Assembly (NCBI GenBank): GCA_049587755.1
Contig: JBAVEN010000079.1
Span: 62,001 to 126,000 of the forward strand
DNA: 64,000 bases
Source: Bog-375 sp049587755
Lineage (GTDB): Bacteria > Acidobacteriota > Terriglobia > Bryobacterales > Bryobacteraceae
Direction of reading: 5' to 3'
A program made the translations under genes and the position numbers. Every line of letters starts with the position of its first letter. The first letter of the stretch is position 1. This document shows, in pieces, positions 24,119 through 32,967 of this stretch. The notes beneath the pieces are model-generated. The model had not been told where the DNA came from and did not search any database. It worked only from the letters and a program-made list of their open reading frames with translations.

Positions 24119-24691
24119 ATGAGCATCGAAAGGCCTCTTGATTCGATCTCGGAACAGTGGTTCGCGCTTCGAGTGAAATCGCGCTGTGAAAAGGTCGTTT
24201 CCACGATTGCGCACAACAAGGGCTTCGAGGAGTTCTTGCCGCTTTACCAGTGCCGCCGGCGGTGGTCAGACCGCTTGAAATCGGTTGAGTTTCCACTTTT
24301 CCCAGGGTACGTGTTTTGCCGATTGGACCCGCAGTACCGGCTCCCGCTATTGACCATTCCCGGCGTTCTCCACTTTGTGGGAATCGGAAAGGTTCCCGTC
24401 CCCATCGATGACGCGGAAATCCTTGCGATTCAAAGTGCCGTAGCGTCCGGGCTTTCGACTGAACCGTGGCCCTTTCTGGAAGTCGGGCAGCGCGTGCGGC
24501 TGGAGGATGGGCCTTTGGTTGGCCTCGAAGGTTTCCTCGTCGAAGTTCGCAAGCGCTACCGGGTTATTGTCTCCGTAACTCTTCTGAAAAGGTCGGTGGC
24601 AGTGGAAATCGATCGCGAGTGGGTCGCGCCGCTGGACGCAAGCGGGCGCCGCATGGCGATTCCAATCAGACGCTCACTGGTCGCAACCTAG
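24119..24691 (+). CDS. NusG-family transcription antiterminator (RfaH/UpxY-like)
   Basis: The 190-residue protein has the NGN fold: QWFALRVKSRCEKVVSTIA, then GFEEFLPLYQCRRRWSDRLKSVEFPLFPGYVF, with the pattern F-P-L-F-P-G-Y-V-F that is typical of the family. The C-terminal half has a KOW-like segment (EVGQRVRLEDGPLVGLEGFLVEVRKRYRVIVSVTLLKRSVAVEIDREWV). It is a specialised NusG paralogue located at the head of an EPS cluster, where such proteins promote transcription through long operons. The start follows GAAAGGCATCA. Its gene is separate from the house-keeping nusG. Confidence 0.92.
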   Translation: MSIERPLDSISEQWFALRVKSRCEKVVSTIAHNKGFEEFLPLYQCRRRWSDRLKSVEFPLFPGYVFCRLDPQYRLPLLTIPGVLHFVGIGKVPVPIDDAEILAIQSAVASGLSTEPWPFLEVGQRVRLEDGPLVGLEGFLVEVRKRYRVIVSVTLLKRSVAVEIDREWVAPLDASGRRMAIPIRRSLVAT

Positions 24692-24856
24692 GTTCTGTAC
24701 TGGACGGTTCGGTACGCACGTAGTACAAGAGCCCGCATTTGGCACTATCACGCGAATACCCCTAAATGCGATACGTAACTTATGGTGCTCCCACTATGAG
24801 GTATCGTCACTTTTCACTTATCAATCAGTTTCGACAGCGATAGGAACGGTGAAGTT

Positions 24857-26023
24857 GTGTTGAACAATATGCTCCGCCTTCGAGAAAACGCCCGGTTAGC
24901 ACGGCGCTCTTCCATTGCTACAGATGAACCTTCGGATTCTGGAATGCTTCCCCACGATATTTTCATGCGGATGCTGCGATTGGAACGGAAGAGAACCGAA
25001 CGTTCCCATCGGCCCTTTGTGCTGATGATTCTCGAATCTGGGAACCTTCTGAAAGCAGGCAACCAACAGGAGGACACCCTCGACAAGATTCTGGGTGCAT
25101 TGTCACAGGCAACCCGCGACACGGACCTCAAAGGGTGGTACCGGCACGGATGTGCTATCGGAGTCATTTTCACCGAAATTGCCTGCGACGACGAAAAATC
25201 GGTTGTACTGGCTCTCTCTAACAAAGTCACCGACGCGCTTTATGACGCGCTGAGTGTCCAGCAAATCAACGAGATCAGCCTCTCTTTCCACGTATTCCCC
25301 GAGGATTGGGATAACGATGGTCCAGATGGGCCCGCCAACTCAACCTTGCACCTAGATCTGGCACGCGGCACTCACAAGAAACGGGCTACTGCCCACCTCA
25401 AGAGGCTGATTGACGTTGTGGGTAGCCTTGCCGCCCTGGTCCTTTCTCTTCCAGTGCTGATCGGAATTGCGATCGCGATCAAAATGACCTCTAGGGGTCC
25501 CATCCTCTTCCGTCAGGTCAGACTTGGCCAATACGGAAAAAAGTTCACGTTCCTAAAATTCAGATCCATGTATTTCGGGAACGACCACGCAATCCATGAA
25601 CAGTACGTGAAGCAATTTATCGCAGGCGCGGAAGGTTTAGAACAGAGTGGACCGAAACAGAAAAAACAGTTCAAGTTGGTTGGGGATCCGAGAGTCACAG
25701 GGGTAGGGCAGTTCCTGCGGAAGACCAGCCTGGACGAATTACCGCAATTGCTCAACGTCTTAAGCGGCGAGATGTCGCTGGTAGGGCCGCGACCTCCGTT
25801 AATGTACGAATTCAAACACTACGAGCCATGGCACAAAGAGCGCCTCATGGCGATGAAACCGGGGATCACCGGCCTGTGGCAAGTTGAGGGGCGAAGCAGG
25901 GTTACGTTCGATGAAATGGTTCGCATGGACATCCGATACGCCAGGTCCTGGTCGCTGTGGCTGGATATTAAGATTCTTCTCCAGACACCGCTAGCAGTTA
26001 TTTCCGGAGCTGGCGCGTCTTGA
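24857..26023 (+). CDS. GGDEF-like domain fused to an initiating sugar transferase
   Basis: The C-terminal half is a bacterial sugar transferase: a membrane hairpin (VVGSLAALVLSLPVLIGIAIA), then RGPILFRQVRLGQYGKKFTFLKFRSM. LRKTSLDELPQLLNVLSGEMSLVGPRPP and PGITGLWQVEGRSRVTFDEMVRMDIRYA complete it. Such enzymes put the first sugar-phosphate on undecaprenyl phosphate. The N-terminal 160 residues look like a degenerate GGDEF domain (FMRMLRLERKRTERSHRPFVLMILE, DTDLKGWYRHGCAIGVIF), without the GGDEF active motif. It could bind a nucleotide signal or interact with a partner. The TTG/ATG around 24857 is assigned by frame. The end overlaps the next gene by 4 bases. Confidence 0.9.
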   Translation: MLNNMLRLRENARLARRSSIATDEPSDSGMLPHDIFMRMLRLERKRTERSHRPFVLMILESGNLLKAGNQQEDTLDKILGALSQATRDTDLKGWYRHGCAIGVIFTEIACDDEKSVVLALSNKVTDALYDALSVQQINEISLSFHVFPEDWDNDGPDGPANSTLHLDLARGTHKKRATAHLKRLIDVVGSLAALVLSLPVLIGIAIAIKMTSRGPILFRQVRLGQYGKKFTFLKFRSMYFGNDHAIHEQYVKQFIAGAEGLEQSGPKQKKQFKLVGDPRVTGVGQFLRKTSLDELPQLLNVLSGEMSLVGPRPPLMYEFKHYEPWHKERLMAMKPGITGLWQVEGRSRVTFDEMVRMDIRYARSWSLWLDIKILLQTPLAVISGAGAS

Positions 26024-27039
26024 AAGCTGAAAAGGCAATGATTCGAGTTGGCATTATCGGTTATGGCTATTGGGGTCCGCAAATTGCGCGCAACTTCCAT
26101 GCAGCCGACGGTTGTGAAGTCGCCGTAATCTGCGACAAGAGTCCGGCCGCTAAACAGCGAGCTCAGCACACTTATCCCAATGTGCGCGCAACATCCGACG
26201 CTTCGGAAGTGCTATGCTCGCCGCACATTGACGCTGTCGCGATCATCACGCCCGTTTGGACGCACTTCGAGTTGACCAAGACCGCCCTCGAAAACGGGAA
26301 ACACGTCTTTGTCGAAAAACCGTTTACATCCACCGCTGCGCAAGCCGAACAGCTGATCGAGTTGGCCACGAAGAAGCATCTGACGATCATGGTCGATCAC
26401 ACCTTCTTGTTCACGGGTGCGGTCAAGAAGATCGGGCAACTGATCGAGGACGGCACTCTGGGCAAGCTCTACTACTACGATTCCACCAGGGTCAACCTGG
26501 GCCTGTTCCAGCACGACATTAATGTCGTCTGGGACCTTGCGCCTCACGACCTCTCCATCATGGACCACCTCGTGAAGTCGAAACCAGAATTCCTGGCGGC
26601 AACCGGGCAAAGCCATGTGAATAGCCAAAAGGATGTCGCTTATATCACCGTCTACTTGAGCGACAACGTGATTGCGCACTTCAATGTCAACTGGCTGTCG
26701 CCGGTCAAGGTGCGCACGACTCTCTTGGGAGGCGAAAAGAAGATGGTAGTGTGGAACGACCTGGACGCTGATGAGAAAATCAAGGTGTACGACAAAGGCG
26801 TCGAGATCAAGAGCCGGCAGGGTGTTTACGAGTTGCTTGTCAGTTATCGCACGGGCGATATGTGGGCTCCCAAGATCGAGCAGACTGAAGCACTGGCCTC
26901 CGAGATTCGGTACTTCATCGACTGCATTACGCACCACAAAGTGCCCTTTAACGATGGAATCGCCGGTTTGCGCGTAGTCAAGTTACTCGAGGCGGCCGAT
27001 CGATCGCTGGCGGATAAGGGTGCCGCAGTGCGTCTATGA
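26020..27039 (+). CDS. Gfo/Idh/MocA-type sugar-nucleotide oxidoreductase (WbpB/WlbA-like)
   Basis: The 339-residue protein has the NAD-binding start VGIIGYGYWGPQIARNFH, and the EKP motif in FVEKPFTSTAAQA. HDINVVWDLAPHDLSIMDH supplies the His cluster of the family. With the next two genes it forms the order oxidoreductase, acetyltransferase, aminotransferase found in pathways to 2,3-diamino sugars such as WbpB/D/E. It would make the 3-keto sugar that is then aminated and acetylated. Starts at 26020 and 26038 are both possible; the second gives MIRVGIIG. The stop overlaps the next gene by 4 bases. Confidence 0.9.
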   Translation: MKAEKAMIRVGIIGYGYWGPQIARNFHAADGCEVAVICDKSPAAKQRAQHTYPNVRATSDASEVLCSPHIDAVAIITPVWTHFELTKTALENGKHVFVEKPFTSTAAQAEQLIELATKKHLTIMVDHTFLFTGAVKKIGQLIEDGTLGKLYYYDSTRVNLGLFQHDINVVWDLAPHDLSIMDHLVKSKPEFLAATGQSHVNSQKDVAYITVYLSDNVIAHFNVNWLSPVKVRTTLLGGEKKMVVWNDLDADEKIKVYDKGVEIKSRQGVYELLVSYRTGDMWAPKIEQTEALASEIRYFIDCITHHKVPFNDGIAGLRVVKLLEAADRSLADKGAAVRL

Positions 27040-27536
27040 CTGAGTATCTATGCATTTCGCCAGACGTGAAGCTCGGCAAGAACGTAAAGTTCTCTAAGTT
27101 CATTAACCTTTACGGTTGTGAGGTCGGCGACAACACGAAGATCGGCGCTTTCGTCGAGGTCCAAAAGAACGCAAGAATCGGGAAAAACTGTAAGATCTCT
27201 AGCCATACCTTTATCTGCGAAGGGGTCACGATTGAAGATGAGGTATTCATCGGACACGGAGTAGTTTTCATCAACGATACGTACCCAAGGGCTACGAGCG
27301 GGACAGGGGCACTGCAAACGGAACAGGACTGGAAGGTCGAGGCCACGCTCATCAAGAAGGGCGCTTCCATCGGGTCGGGTGCTACGGTCCTTTCGAATGT
27401 AACTGTCGGGGAAGGGGCGATCGTGGGCGCGGGAAGCGTAGTGACGAAGAGCGTTCCGGACCGCGCGATTGTGGCCGGCAATCCGGCGAAGGTGCTGCGG
27501 GTGATGGCGGACGTGCTGTGCGAGAGGAGCAAATGA
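27036..27536 (+). CDS. Left-handed beta-helix N-acetyltransferase (WbpD-like)
   Basis: The 166-residue protein is made of hexapeptide repeats (VKLGKNVKFSKFINLYGCEVGDNTKIGAF..., then IGSGATVLSNVTVGEGAIVGAGSVV), the LbH fold. VFINDTYPRA holds the usual His/Asn-site region, although the catalytic His is not certain. It would acetylate the 3-amino group made by the neighbouring aminotransferase. It overlaps both neighbours by a few bases, so the three genes are coupled. Confidence 0.88.
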   Translation: MTEYLCISPDVKLGKNVKFSKFINLYGCEVGDNTKIGAFVEVQKNARIGKNCKISSHTFICEGVTIEDEVFIGHGVVFINDTYPRATSGTGALQTEQDWKVEATLIKKGASIGSGATVLSNVTVGEGAIVGAGSVVTKSVPDRAIVAGNPAKVLRVMADVLCERSK

Positions 27537-28765
27537 TGACAAACAGCAAGATCCCATTCCTGGACTTGGTAGCTTCCCACGAGGAGTTAAAGGAAGAGCT
27601 GTGCGAGGTTTTTGCCAGGGTCTTGAAGACCGCTGCATTTGTAGGTGGTGCCACAGTCGAAGGCTTCGAGCGGGACTTCGCCGAATTCTGTGGCACGCAG
27701 CACTGTGTGGGTGTGGCCAGCGGCACGGATGCGGTGCGGTTCGCTTTGATGGCGGCGGGGCTCAGGAAGGGCGCAATCGCCGTCACGGTCCCGAATACAT
27801 TCATCGCCACGACGGAAGCGATCACCCAGGCTGGCGGGTGCCCTGATTTCGTGGATGTCGATGCGCGCACCTACAACATGGACCCCGAGAAGTTGCGGGA
27901 GTACCTGGAAGTGCACTGCTTCGTTAACCCGACCTCAGGGGATCTGGTCAGTCGGAAGTCTGGGCGGCCGGTGGCAGCTGTGGTTCCCGTGCACCTTTAC
28001 GGGCAAACGGCGGACATGGATCGGATTCTGGAATTGGCTGAGCGCTATAAGCTGGTCGTTATCGAAGATGCGTGCCAGGCGCACGGCGCGGAATACTATT
28101 CCGCCAAAAAGCGCCGGTGGCGGAAAGCTGGCTCCATGGGGCATGCGGCGGCGTTTAGCTTCTATCCGGGAAAGAACCTGGGGGCATGCGGAGAAGGTGG
28201 AGCGGTGACGACGAACGATGTGGCACTCGCACAGAGAATCCGGATGCTGCGCGATCACGGACAGACGCAGAAGTATTATCACGAAGTTGAGGGCTACAAC
28301 GGAAGGCTGGACGCGATTCAGGCGGGGATCCTGCAAGTGAAGCTGAAGCACCTCGCGGAGTGGAATGCGTGCCGACGGGAAGCCGCCACCCAGTACCGTG
28401 AACAGCTTCTGGAGGCCGGCATGGGCGAATTGGTGCCCTACGAACCGGACTGGTCGAAAGCCATCTATCACCTATACGTGATTCAGGCGCAGGACCGCGA
28501 TGGTCTCATGCGGCACCTGGCGGATTTGAATATTGGCACGGGAATTCACTATCCGGTGCCGCTCCACCTACAGAAGGCGTATGAATGGCTCGGCCACAAG
28601 CCCGGAGAGTTCCCCGTGGCGGAGAAGGCTGCTGCCGAAATCGTGTCGCTGCCCATGTTCCCGCAGCTTACGAGCGATCAGCAGCGCCGGGTAGTTTCCT
28701 GTATTCGGGAGTTCCAGGCCACCAAGGCTCCACGGGCCGTGAAGTACGCCGTCGCGTCGTATTAA
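27533..28765 (+). CDS. DegT/DnrJ/EryC1 aminotransferase
   Basis: This PLP enzyme aminates a keto sugar nucleotide. The family motifs are IPFLDLVASHEELKEE, CVGVASGTDAVRFALMA, VVIEDACQAHGAEY and SFYPGKNLGACGEGGAVTT, the last holding the PLP lysine (YPGKNLG). RNGRLD-like EGYNGRLDAIQAGILQVKLKHL and the C-terminal GIHYPVPLHLQ are also present. It lies right behind the acetyltransferase, with the ATG overlapping its TGA, and a GAGAGGAG ribosome site. The combination supports synthesis of an acetamido sugar for the EPS. The first ATG is at 27533 and a second at 27536. Confidence 0.93.
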   Translation: MMTNSKIPFLDLVASHEELKEELCEVFARVLKTAAFVGGATVEGFERDFAEFCGTQHCVGVASGTDAVRFALMAAGLRKGAIAVTVPNTFIATTEAITQAGGCPDFVDVDARTYNMDPEKLREYLEVHCFVNPTSGDLVSRKSGRPVAAVVPVHLYGQTADMDRILELAERYKLVVIEDACQAHGAEYYSAKKRRWRKAGSMGHAAAFSFYPGKNLGACGEGGAVTTNDVALAQRIRMLRDHGQTQKYYHEVEGYNGRLDAIQAGILQVKLKHLAEWNACRREAATQYREQLLEAGMGELVPYEPDWSKAIYHLYVIQAQDRDGLMRHLADLNIGTGIHYPVPLHLQKAYEWLGHKPGEFPVAEKAAAEIVSLPMFPQLTSDQQRRVVSCIREFQATKAPRAVKYAVASY

Positions 28766-28962
28766 ACGGAGATGTTGGAAGTTCGCGCGAACCGAGTTGC
28801 GCGGCAGATGTTGAACTCCGTTTACTCAGGACCGGATACTCGGATTTTTCCGACCGGGGTACGATTTTCCACGTTGACCGCCTTTCACGCTTCGTCGGTT
28901 TGTGCGAGAATATTTGGGTGTTTGCCAAGCCGCCCGGCTTGGCGATCGGAAAGGCCTGGCGA

Positions 28963-29274
28963 GTGAGTTATCAGCCGGAAACGCCGTTCGACAACATCGA
29001 GAGCTCTCACGAGTATGTGGCCATGCTGGCCGAGGCTCTGGATGAGGCCAGGCGCGAGGTGGAAGCCGAGATTGCGCTGGCCGAACGAGAAAGCGCGGAA
29101 CGCCGCAAAGAAGCTCTGCTGTTGGTGTCCTACAGTCTAGCCAAGCTGAACCTGCACATCACGGCCAGCCGCCGCCTTCTGAACAACCTGCGCACGCTGC
29201 GCAGGCTGCTGCTGGCGGAGCGGGGTTTGCCGGACGACCACGAAAAGGAAGTCGCCGCCGGCGAAGGCGACTAG
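28963..29274 (+). CDS. Small helical protein of unknown function
   Basis: From the GTG at 28963 the frame gives about 103 residues: MSYQPETPFDNIESSHEYVAML, a long charged helix (DEARREVEAEIALAERESAERRKEAL) and KLNLHITASRRLLNNLRTLRRLLLAERG. GGAAAGG precedes the GTG by nine bases. The upstream part of the same frame from 28585 overlaps the aminotransferase and is rejected. It looks like a coiled-coil-like protein of an unknown family, perhaps common in this lineage. Confidence 0.65.
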   Translation: MSYQPETPFDNIESSHEYVAMLAEALDEARREVEAEIALAERESAERRKEALLLVSYSLAKLNLHITASRRLLNNLRTLRRLLLAERGLPDDHEKEVAAGEGD

Positions 29275-29331
29275 AAACCGGGCCCCGGCGCTATGCCTCG
29301 CTTCGCGCGCCGTGCAGTGATATTATGCATC

Positions 29332-29349
29332 GCCGCTTAATATAGCGGC
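29332..29349. terminator. Stem-loop GCCGCT/AGCGGC
   Basis: A perfect six-base stem with a six-base AT loop (TAATAT) lies 60 bases after the helical protein. No T-run follows, so it is a weak terminator candidate or an operator. Confidence 0.3.
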
Positions 29350-29556
29350 CCGCGTGGTATCGCGGCTGGGTGGCGAGCCGGCACATCTCAATGATCTGCC
29401 TTTACAGGGAGCACAGCTCGTATCAGCCTCCTGTGTGTTTAGCGGGCTTACTGTAGGCCAACGATTAGTGCTATAACCTCTCTCCGACCGTTGCAGTCCC
29501 TCAGGGTAAATACAGAAAACCCTACCTCAATCCAACACACAACTGAGTTGCAAGGC

Positions 29557-30765
29557 ATGTCGAGGAGTGGACCGACCCCAGTTTGCATCATCGTCGAAAA
29601 TCTTCCAGTACCTACGGATGCGCGGGTATGGCGAGAGGCTGGCACGCTCCGTGACGCGGGATACTTGGTTTCCGTCATCTGTCCCAAGGGAAAAAGTTCT
29701 TTCACAGCAAGTTACGAAGTCCTTGACGGCATCCATATCTATCGCCACCGCGGTTGGGAAGCTTCACATGCAATGGGATATATGCTGGAATATACTTGGG
29801 CGCTAGCTGCCGAGTCCTATCTCGCTCTGAAGGTTTTTGTCCGCACGAGATTCCGCATCCTGCAAGCCTGCAACCCTCCCGACACCATTTTCCTCATAGG
29901 ATTGTGCTTCAAGCTTTGCGGTGTCCGGTTTATCTTCGACCATCACGATCTGGCGCCCGAGCTCTTTGAGACAAAGTTTGGCAAGAAGAAGCGCCTGCTG
30001 TTTGCACTTTCCCGGCTCGCCGAACAATTCTCATTCAGAGCTGCTGAAGTTTCCATCGCCACCAACGAGTCCTTTCAGGAAGTTGCCGTCACGCGGGGTA
30101 AAATGCGGAGGGAACGGGTATTTGTAGTTCGGAATTGTCCCGACCTGAGGAAAGTTCGCCGCGGACTGGGTCGGCCCGAGATCAAGCTTGGGAAGCCGTT
30201 CCTCGTAGCATATGTAGGTTTTATGGGGATTCAGGACGGTTTGCCCCTGCTACTTGAGTCTATCGAGCACATTGTAATGAACGAAAATCGGCGGGACACC
30301 CACTTTGTGCTGATTGGGGGCGGGACAGTACTTCCTGACCTGCAAGCAATTGTTACCAGAAAGAATCTTACCCCTTTTGTGACCTTTACGGGCCAGATTG
30401 CCCACGAGGAAGTGGCCGCTTATCTCTCCAGCGCAGACGTCGGGGTGGCGCCCGACCCGAAGACTCCGATGAACGACAACTCGACCATGATCAAGATTCT
30501 TGAGTACATGGCTTTTGGGTTGCCAGTGGTGCTTTTCGACTTGAAGGAGGGACGGCGCACCGCAGGTCCTGCCGCATTGTACGCTGTGCCAAACGATCCC
30601 ATTGATTTCGCCCAGCAAATCACCCGATTACTCGATTCCCGAGAACTTTGCAAGCAGTTGGGCGAGTGCGGGCGCAAACGGATAGAAGACCGATTGAACT
30701 GGGGAGTTGAGAAGGACGCGCTCCTTCAGGCGTATACCACCGCGTTGCAGTCTAACCATGCTTAG
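29557..30765 (+). CDS. Glycosyltransferase family 4
   Basis: The protein is about 402 residues and starts MSRSGPTPVCIIVENLPVPTDARVW, followed by REAGTLRDAGYLVSVICPKG. The two Rossmann halves are seen as FIFDHHDLAPELF and the C-terminal KPFLVAYVGFMGIQDGLPLLLESI with LEYMAFGLPVVLFDLKEG, the GT4 nucleotide-sugar site. It adds a sugar from a nucleotide donor to a growing lipid-linked chain. An in-frame upstream start at 29491 lacks support. The 3' end overlaps the next gene by 8 bases. Confidence 0.9.
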   Translation: MSRSGPTPVCIIVENLPVPTDARVWREAGTLRDAGYLVSVICPKGKSSFTASYEVLDGIHIYRHRGWEASHAMGYMLEYTWALAAESYLALKVFVRTRFRILQACNPPDTIFLIGLCFKLCGVRFIFDHHDLAPELFETKFGKKKRLLFALSRLAEQFSFRAAEVSIATNESFQEVAVTRGKMRRERVFVVRNCPDLRKVRRGLGRPEIKLGKPFLVAYVGFMGIQDGLPLLLESIEHIVMNENRRDTHFVLIGGGTVLPDLQAIVTRKNLTPFVTFTGQIAHEEVAAYLSSADVGVAPDPKTPMNDNSTMIKILEYMAFGLPVVLFDLKEGRRTAGPAALYAVPNDPIDFAQQITRLLDSRELCKQLGECGRKRIEDRLNWGVEKDALLQAYTTALQSNHA

Positions 30766-32830
30766 TGACATCTCGAAAGGGCGAGTTCATTTGTCACACA
30801 TGAAATCACTAAGTTACAAGACACTTTTGGCTCATGACGCGCGGATTCTCCGATCGGAGATGCTCTTTCCCCACAGACGGCTAATTCCGTGCGCCGTTCT
30901 TTTCGCGATGCTGATGTCACCGATGTGGTGTCAAGCCGCTGACGTGGTATTCGTTCGTTCCGGCGGAGGCCCGTCCCCAGAACAACAAGAACTCGAAGTA
31001 GCTACTCACTTTTATGGCGTGGAGCTCAAAGTTATTACTGCCAGCGCCAGCCATAATGATGATTTTGCACTTAGCAGCGCAGTCGAGCGAACCGAGACCT
31101 TAGCAGTGGTAATTGCAGCAAACACCCTCAGCCAGGTAAATGAAAAGGTGCTCCTGCGAGCGCTGCGAAGAGGACCGGGGAATAGCGTACCGTTGCTTAT
31201 TCTGGGATTGACACCAGAGACGGACCCAACTCTGTTGAAAACTTGGTCCGGCGGTGTTGCGGTTGGCTGTAAACGCCTTGAGAGGCCACTTGACCTCCAT
31301 TATGCCATCGGGCACGTCCCGGGCCTTACCGGGCAATTAACGGGCCTCGAGATTCCATTCCCGCGCAAAAATAGTTTTTACTTCGCTCGGCCCGAACACA
31401 GCGAGGGTCTAGAGATCATCAAGGTACGGGACGACCACGAAGCTGGCCCCGTGTTTATGGAGGCGACCCTCACCCAACAGAGAGTATTCCTAGATTGCAC
31501 GAAGCCGCCCTCCGCGAGCAACAGCGTGTCCGAAGCGAACGGGGAGATTGTAGTAACCGCCTTTGCGGAGGTCGCTCCGGTGATGCTGTTTATAAAGTAT
31601 TGCGCCGGCGAACGGGGCTGGCACGCACTTCATCATTACGCGAACCTTACCATTGACGACCCCTCGTTGCAGGAGCCTTACGGGTTGCTCAACTACGAAG
31701 GTCTCCTAACGGAGATGCAAAAGCACAACTTTCACACCACGATCGCTTTCATTCCGTGGAATTATGACCGCAGCGAATCGGAGGTTGTTTCGCTTTTCCG
31801 CAAACACCCGGAGCGATTTTCAATCTCGATTCACGGGGATAACCACGATCATAAAGAGTTTACAGACTATGAAAGCAAACCTCTGGATGTTCAGGTCGCC
31901 GCCCTTAGACAATCCCTGGCCAGAATGGACAGATTTCAAGAGCTTACAGGAATTCCATACGATAAGGTGATGATTTTTCCCCACAGCGTCGCGCCCGCAA
32001 AGACACTCGAGGCACTCAAAACTTACAGCTATCTCGCCACGGTGAACTCCTCTAATGTTCCAATGGATTCTGTGAGGCCCCCGGGCCTCTTATTCGCCAT
32101 GCGACTCGTCACGCTTACCTTTGGGGGATTTCCGAGCATCACCCGGTATTCGGTGGCACGGGGGTTTCCGAAGTATGTCACTGCTGCGGACGAGTTTCTT
32201 GACAATCCTTTATTTTTTTACTGCCATCATGAGTGTTTTGAACGTGGCATGGGCGCCTTCGATGAAGTCGCCGACCAGGTGAACAGCCTTGAGCCAGATA
32301 CGCGCTGGCGAGGTTTAGGCGATATAGTAAGACACTTTTACTTGGTGAAGCTGAGAGACGACTCCAACTACGACGTATTAGCCTCTTCGGGGAGCATCGC
32401 GTTGGAAAACGGCACGGGTCGGCAGTCGGTCTTTTATGTCAAAAAGATGGAGGTCGATCATCCGGCTGTAACGTCGGTCGTTGCGGACGGCCAAGCCTTG
32501 CCTTTCCAACTCCACGACGGTTATCTCGACTTCCAGTTGCCGATCGCCGCAGGCCAAGTGCGGGGCATCACGATACAATACGAAAACCATGTGTCTTTAC
32601 TCCCTGTTGGTGTCGAAAAAACGTCACTTCGCGTTTATTTTCTTCGGAGGGCCTCGGATTTCAGAGACAATATCTTATACAGGAGCTTTATTGGACGTCT
32701 GCTCATTCACGCGTATTACAACGACGAACAGAGTCTTTTGTTTCGTCTTTCGGCGGCGGGCGCTTTGATACTGTGTATTTGCGTGGGTTGGCGGATTCGG
32801 GTACTCGTCAGGAGAAGGCATCCCGGCTAA
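30758..32830 (+). CDS. Large secreted polysaccharide-deacetylase-like protein
   Basis: The protein (about 690 residues) begins with a membrane/signal segment (RRLIPCAVLFAMLMSPMWCQAA). A middle domain has LTIDDPSL, then TTIAFIPWNY and SISIHGDNHDHKEFTDY, the Asp and His pair of NodB-type deacetylases with a metal site. The C-terminus has a beta domain and a transmembrane helix (LSAAGALILCICVGWRIRVLV) with a basic tail. It may remove acetyl groups from the polymer or be an inactive relative; the catalytic set is only partly visible. The ATG at 30758 overlaps the GT4 stop; 30800 and 30859 are alternatives. Confidence 0.7.
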   Translation: MLSDISKGRVHLSHMKSLSYKTLLAHDARILRSEMLFPHRRLIPCAVLFAMLMSPMWCQAADVVFVRSGGGPSPEQQELEVATHFYGVELKVITASASHNDDFALSSAVERTETLAVVIAANTLSQVNEKVLLRALRRGPGNSVPLLILGLTPETDPTLLKTWSGGVAVGCKRLERPLDLHYAIGHVPGLTGQLTGLEIPFPRKNSFYFARPEHSEGLEIIKVRDDHEAGPVFMEATLTQQRVFLDCTKPPSASNSVSEANGEIVVTAFAEVAPVMLFIKYCAGERGWHALHHYANLTIDDPSLQEPYGLLNYEGLLTEMQKHNFHTTIAFIPWNYDRSESEVVSLFRKHPERFSISIHGDNHDHKEFTDYESKPLDVQVAALRQSLARMDRFQELTGIPYDKVMIFPHSVAPAKTLEALKTYSYLATVNSSNVPMDSVRPPGLLFAMRLVTLTFGGFPSITRYSVARGFPKYVTAADEFLDNPLFFYCHHECFERGMGAFDEVADQVNSLEPDTRWRGLGDIVRHFYLVKLRDDSNYDVLASSGSIALENGTGRQSVFYVKKMEVDHPAVTSVVADGQALPFQLHDGYLDFQLPIAAGQVRGITIQYENHVSLLPVGVEKTSLRVYFLRRASDFRDNILYRSFIGRLLIHAYYNDEQSLLFRLSAAGALILCICVGWRIRVLVRRRHPG

Positions 32831-32967
32831 CGACTGGGAAGCTGGCCGGGTCTCTTGAGTCGGCGCGACGCGATTGAGCTTATTGAAAGGTGAAGACACC
32901 TGAACCCGGCCTAGGAGCCGTTACCTGCATTCAGGGTTGGACTCCTTGGTTGTTTCGGAGATTGGCG

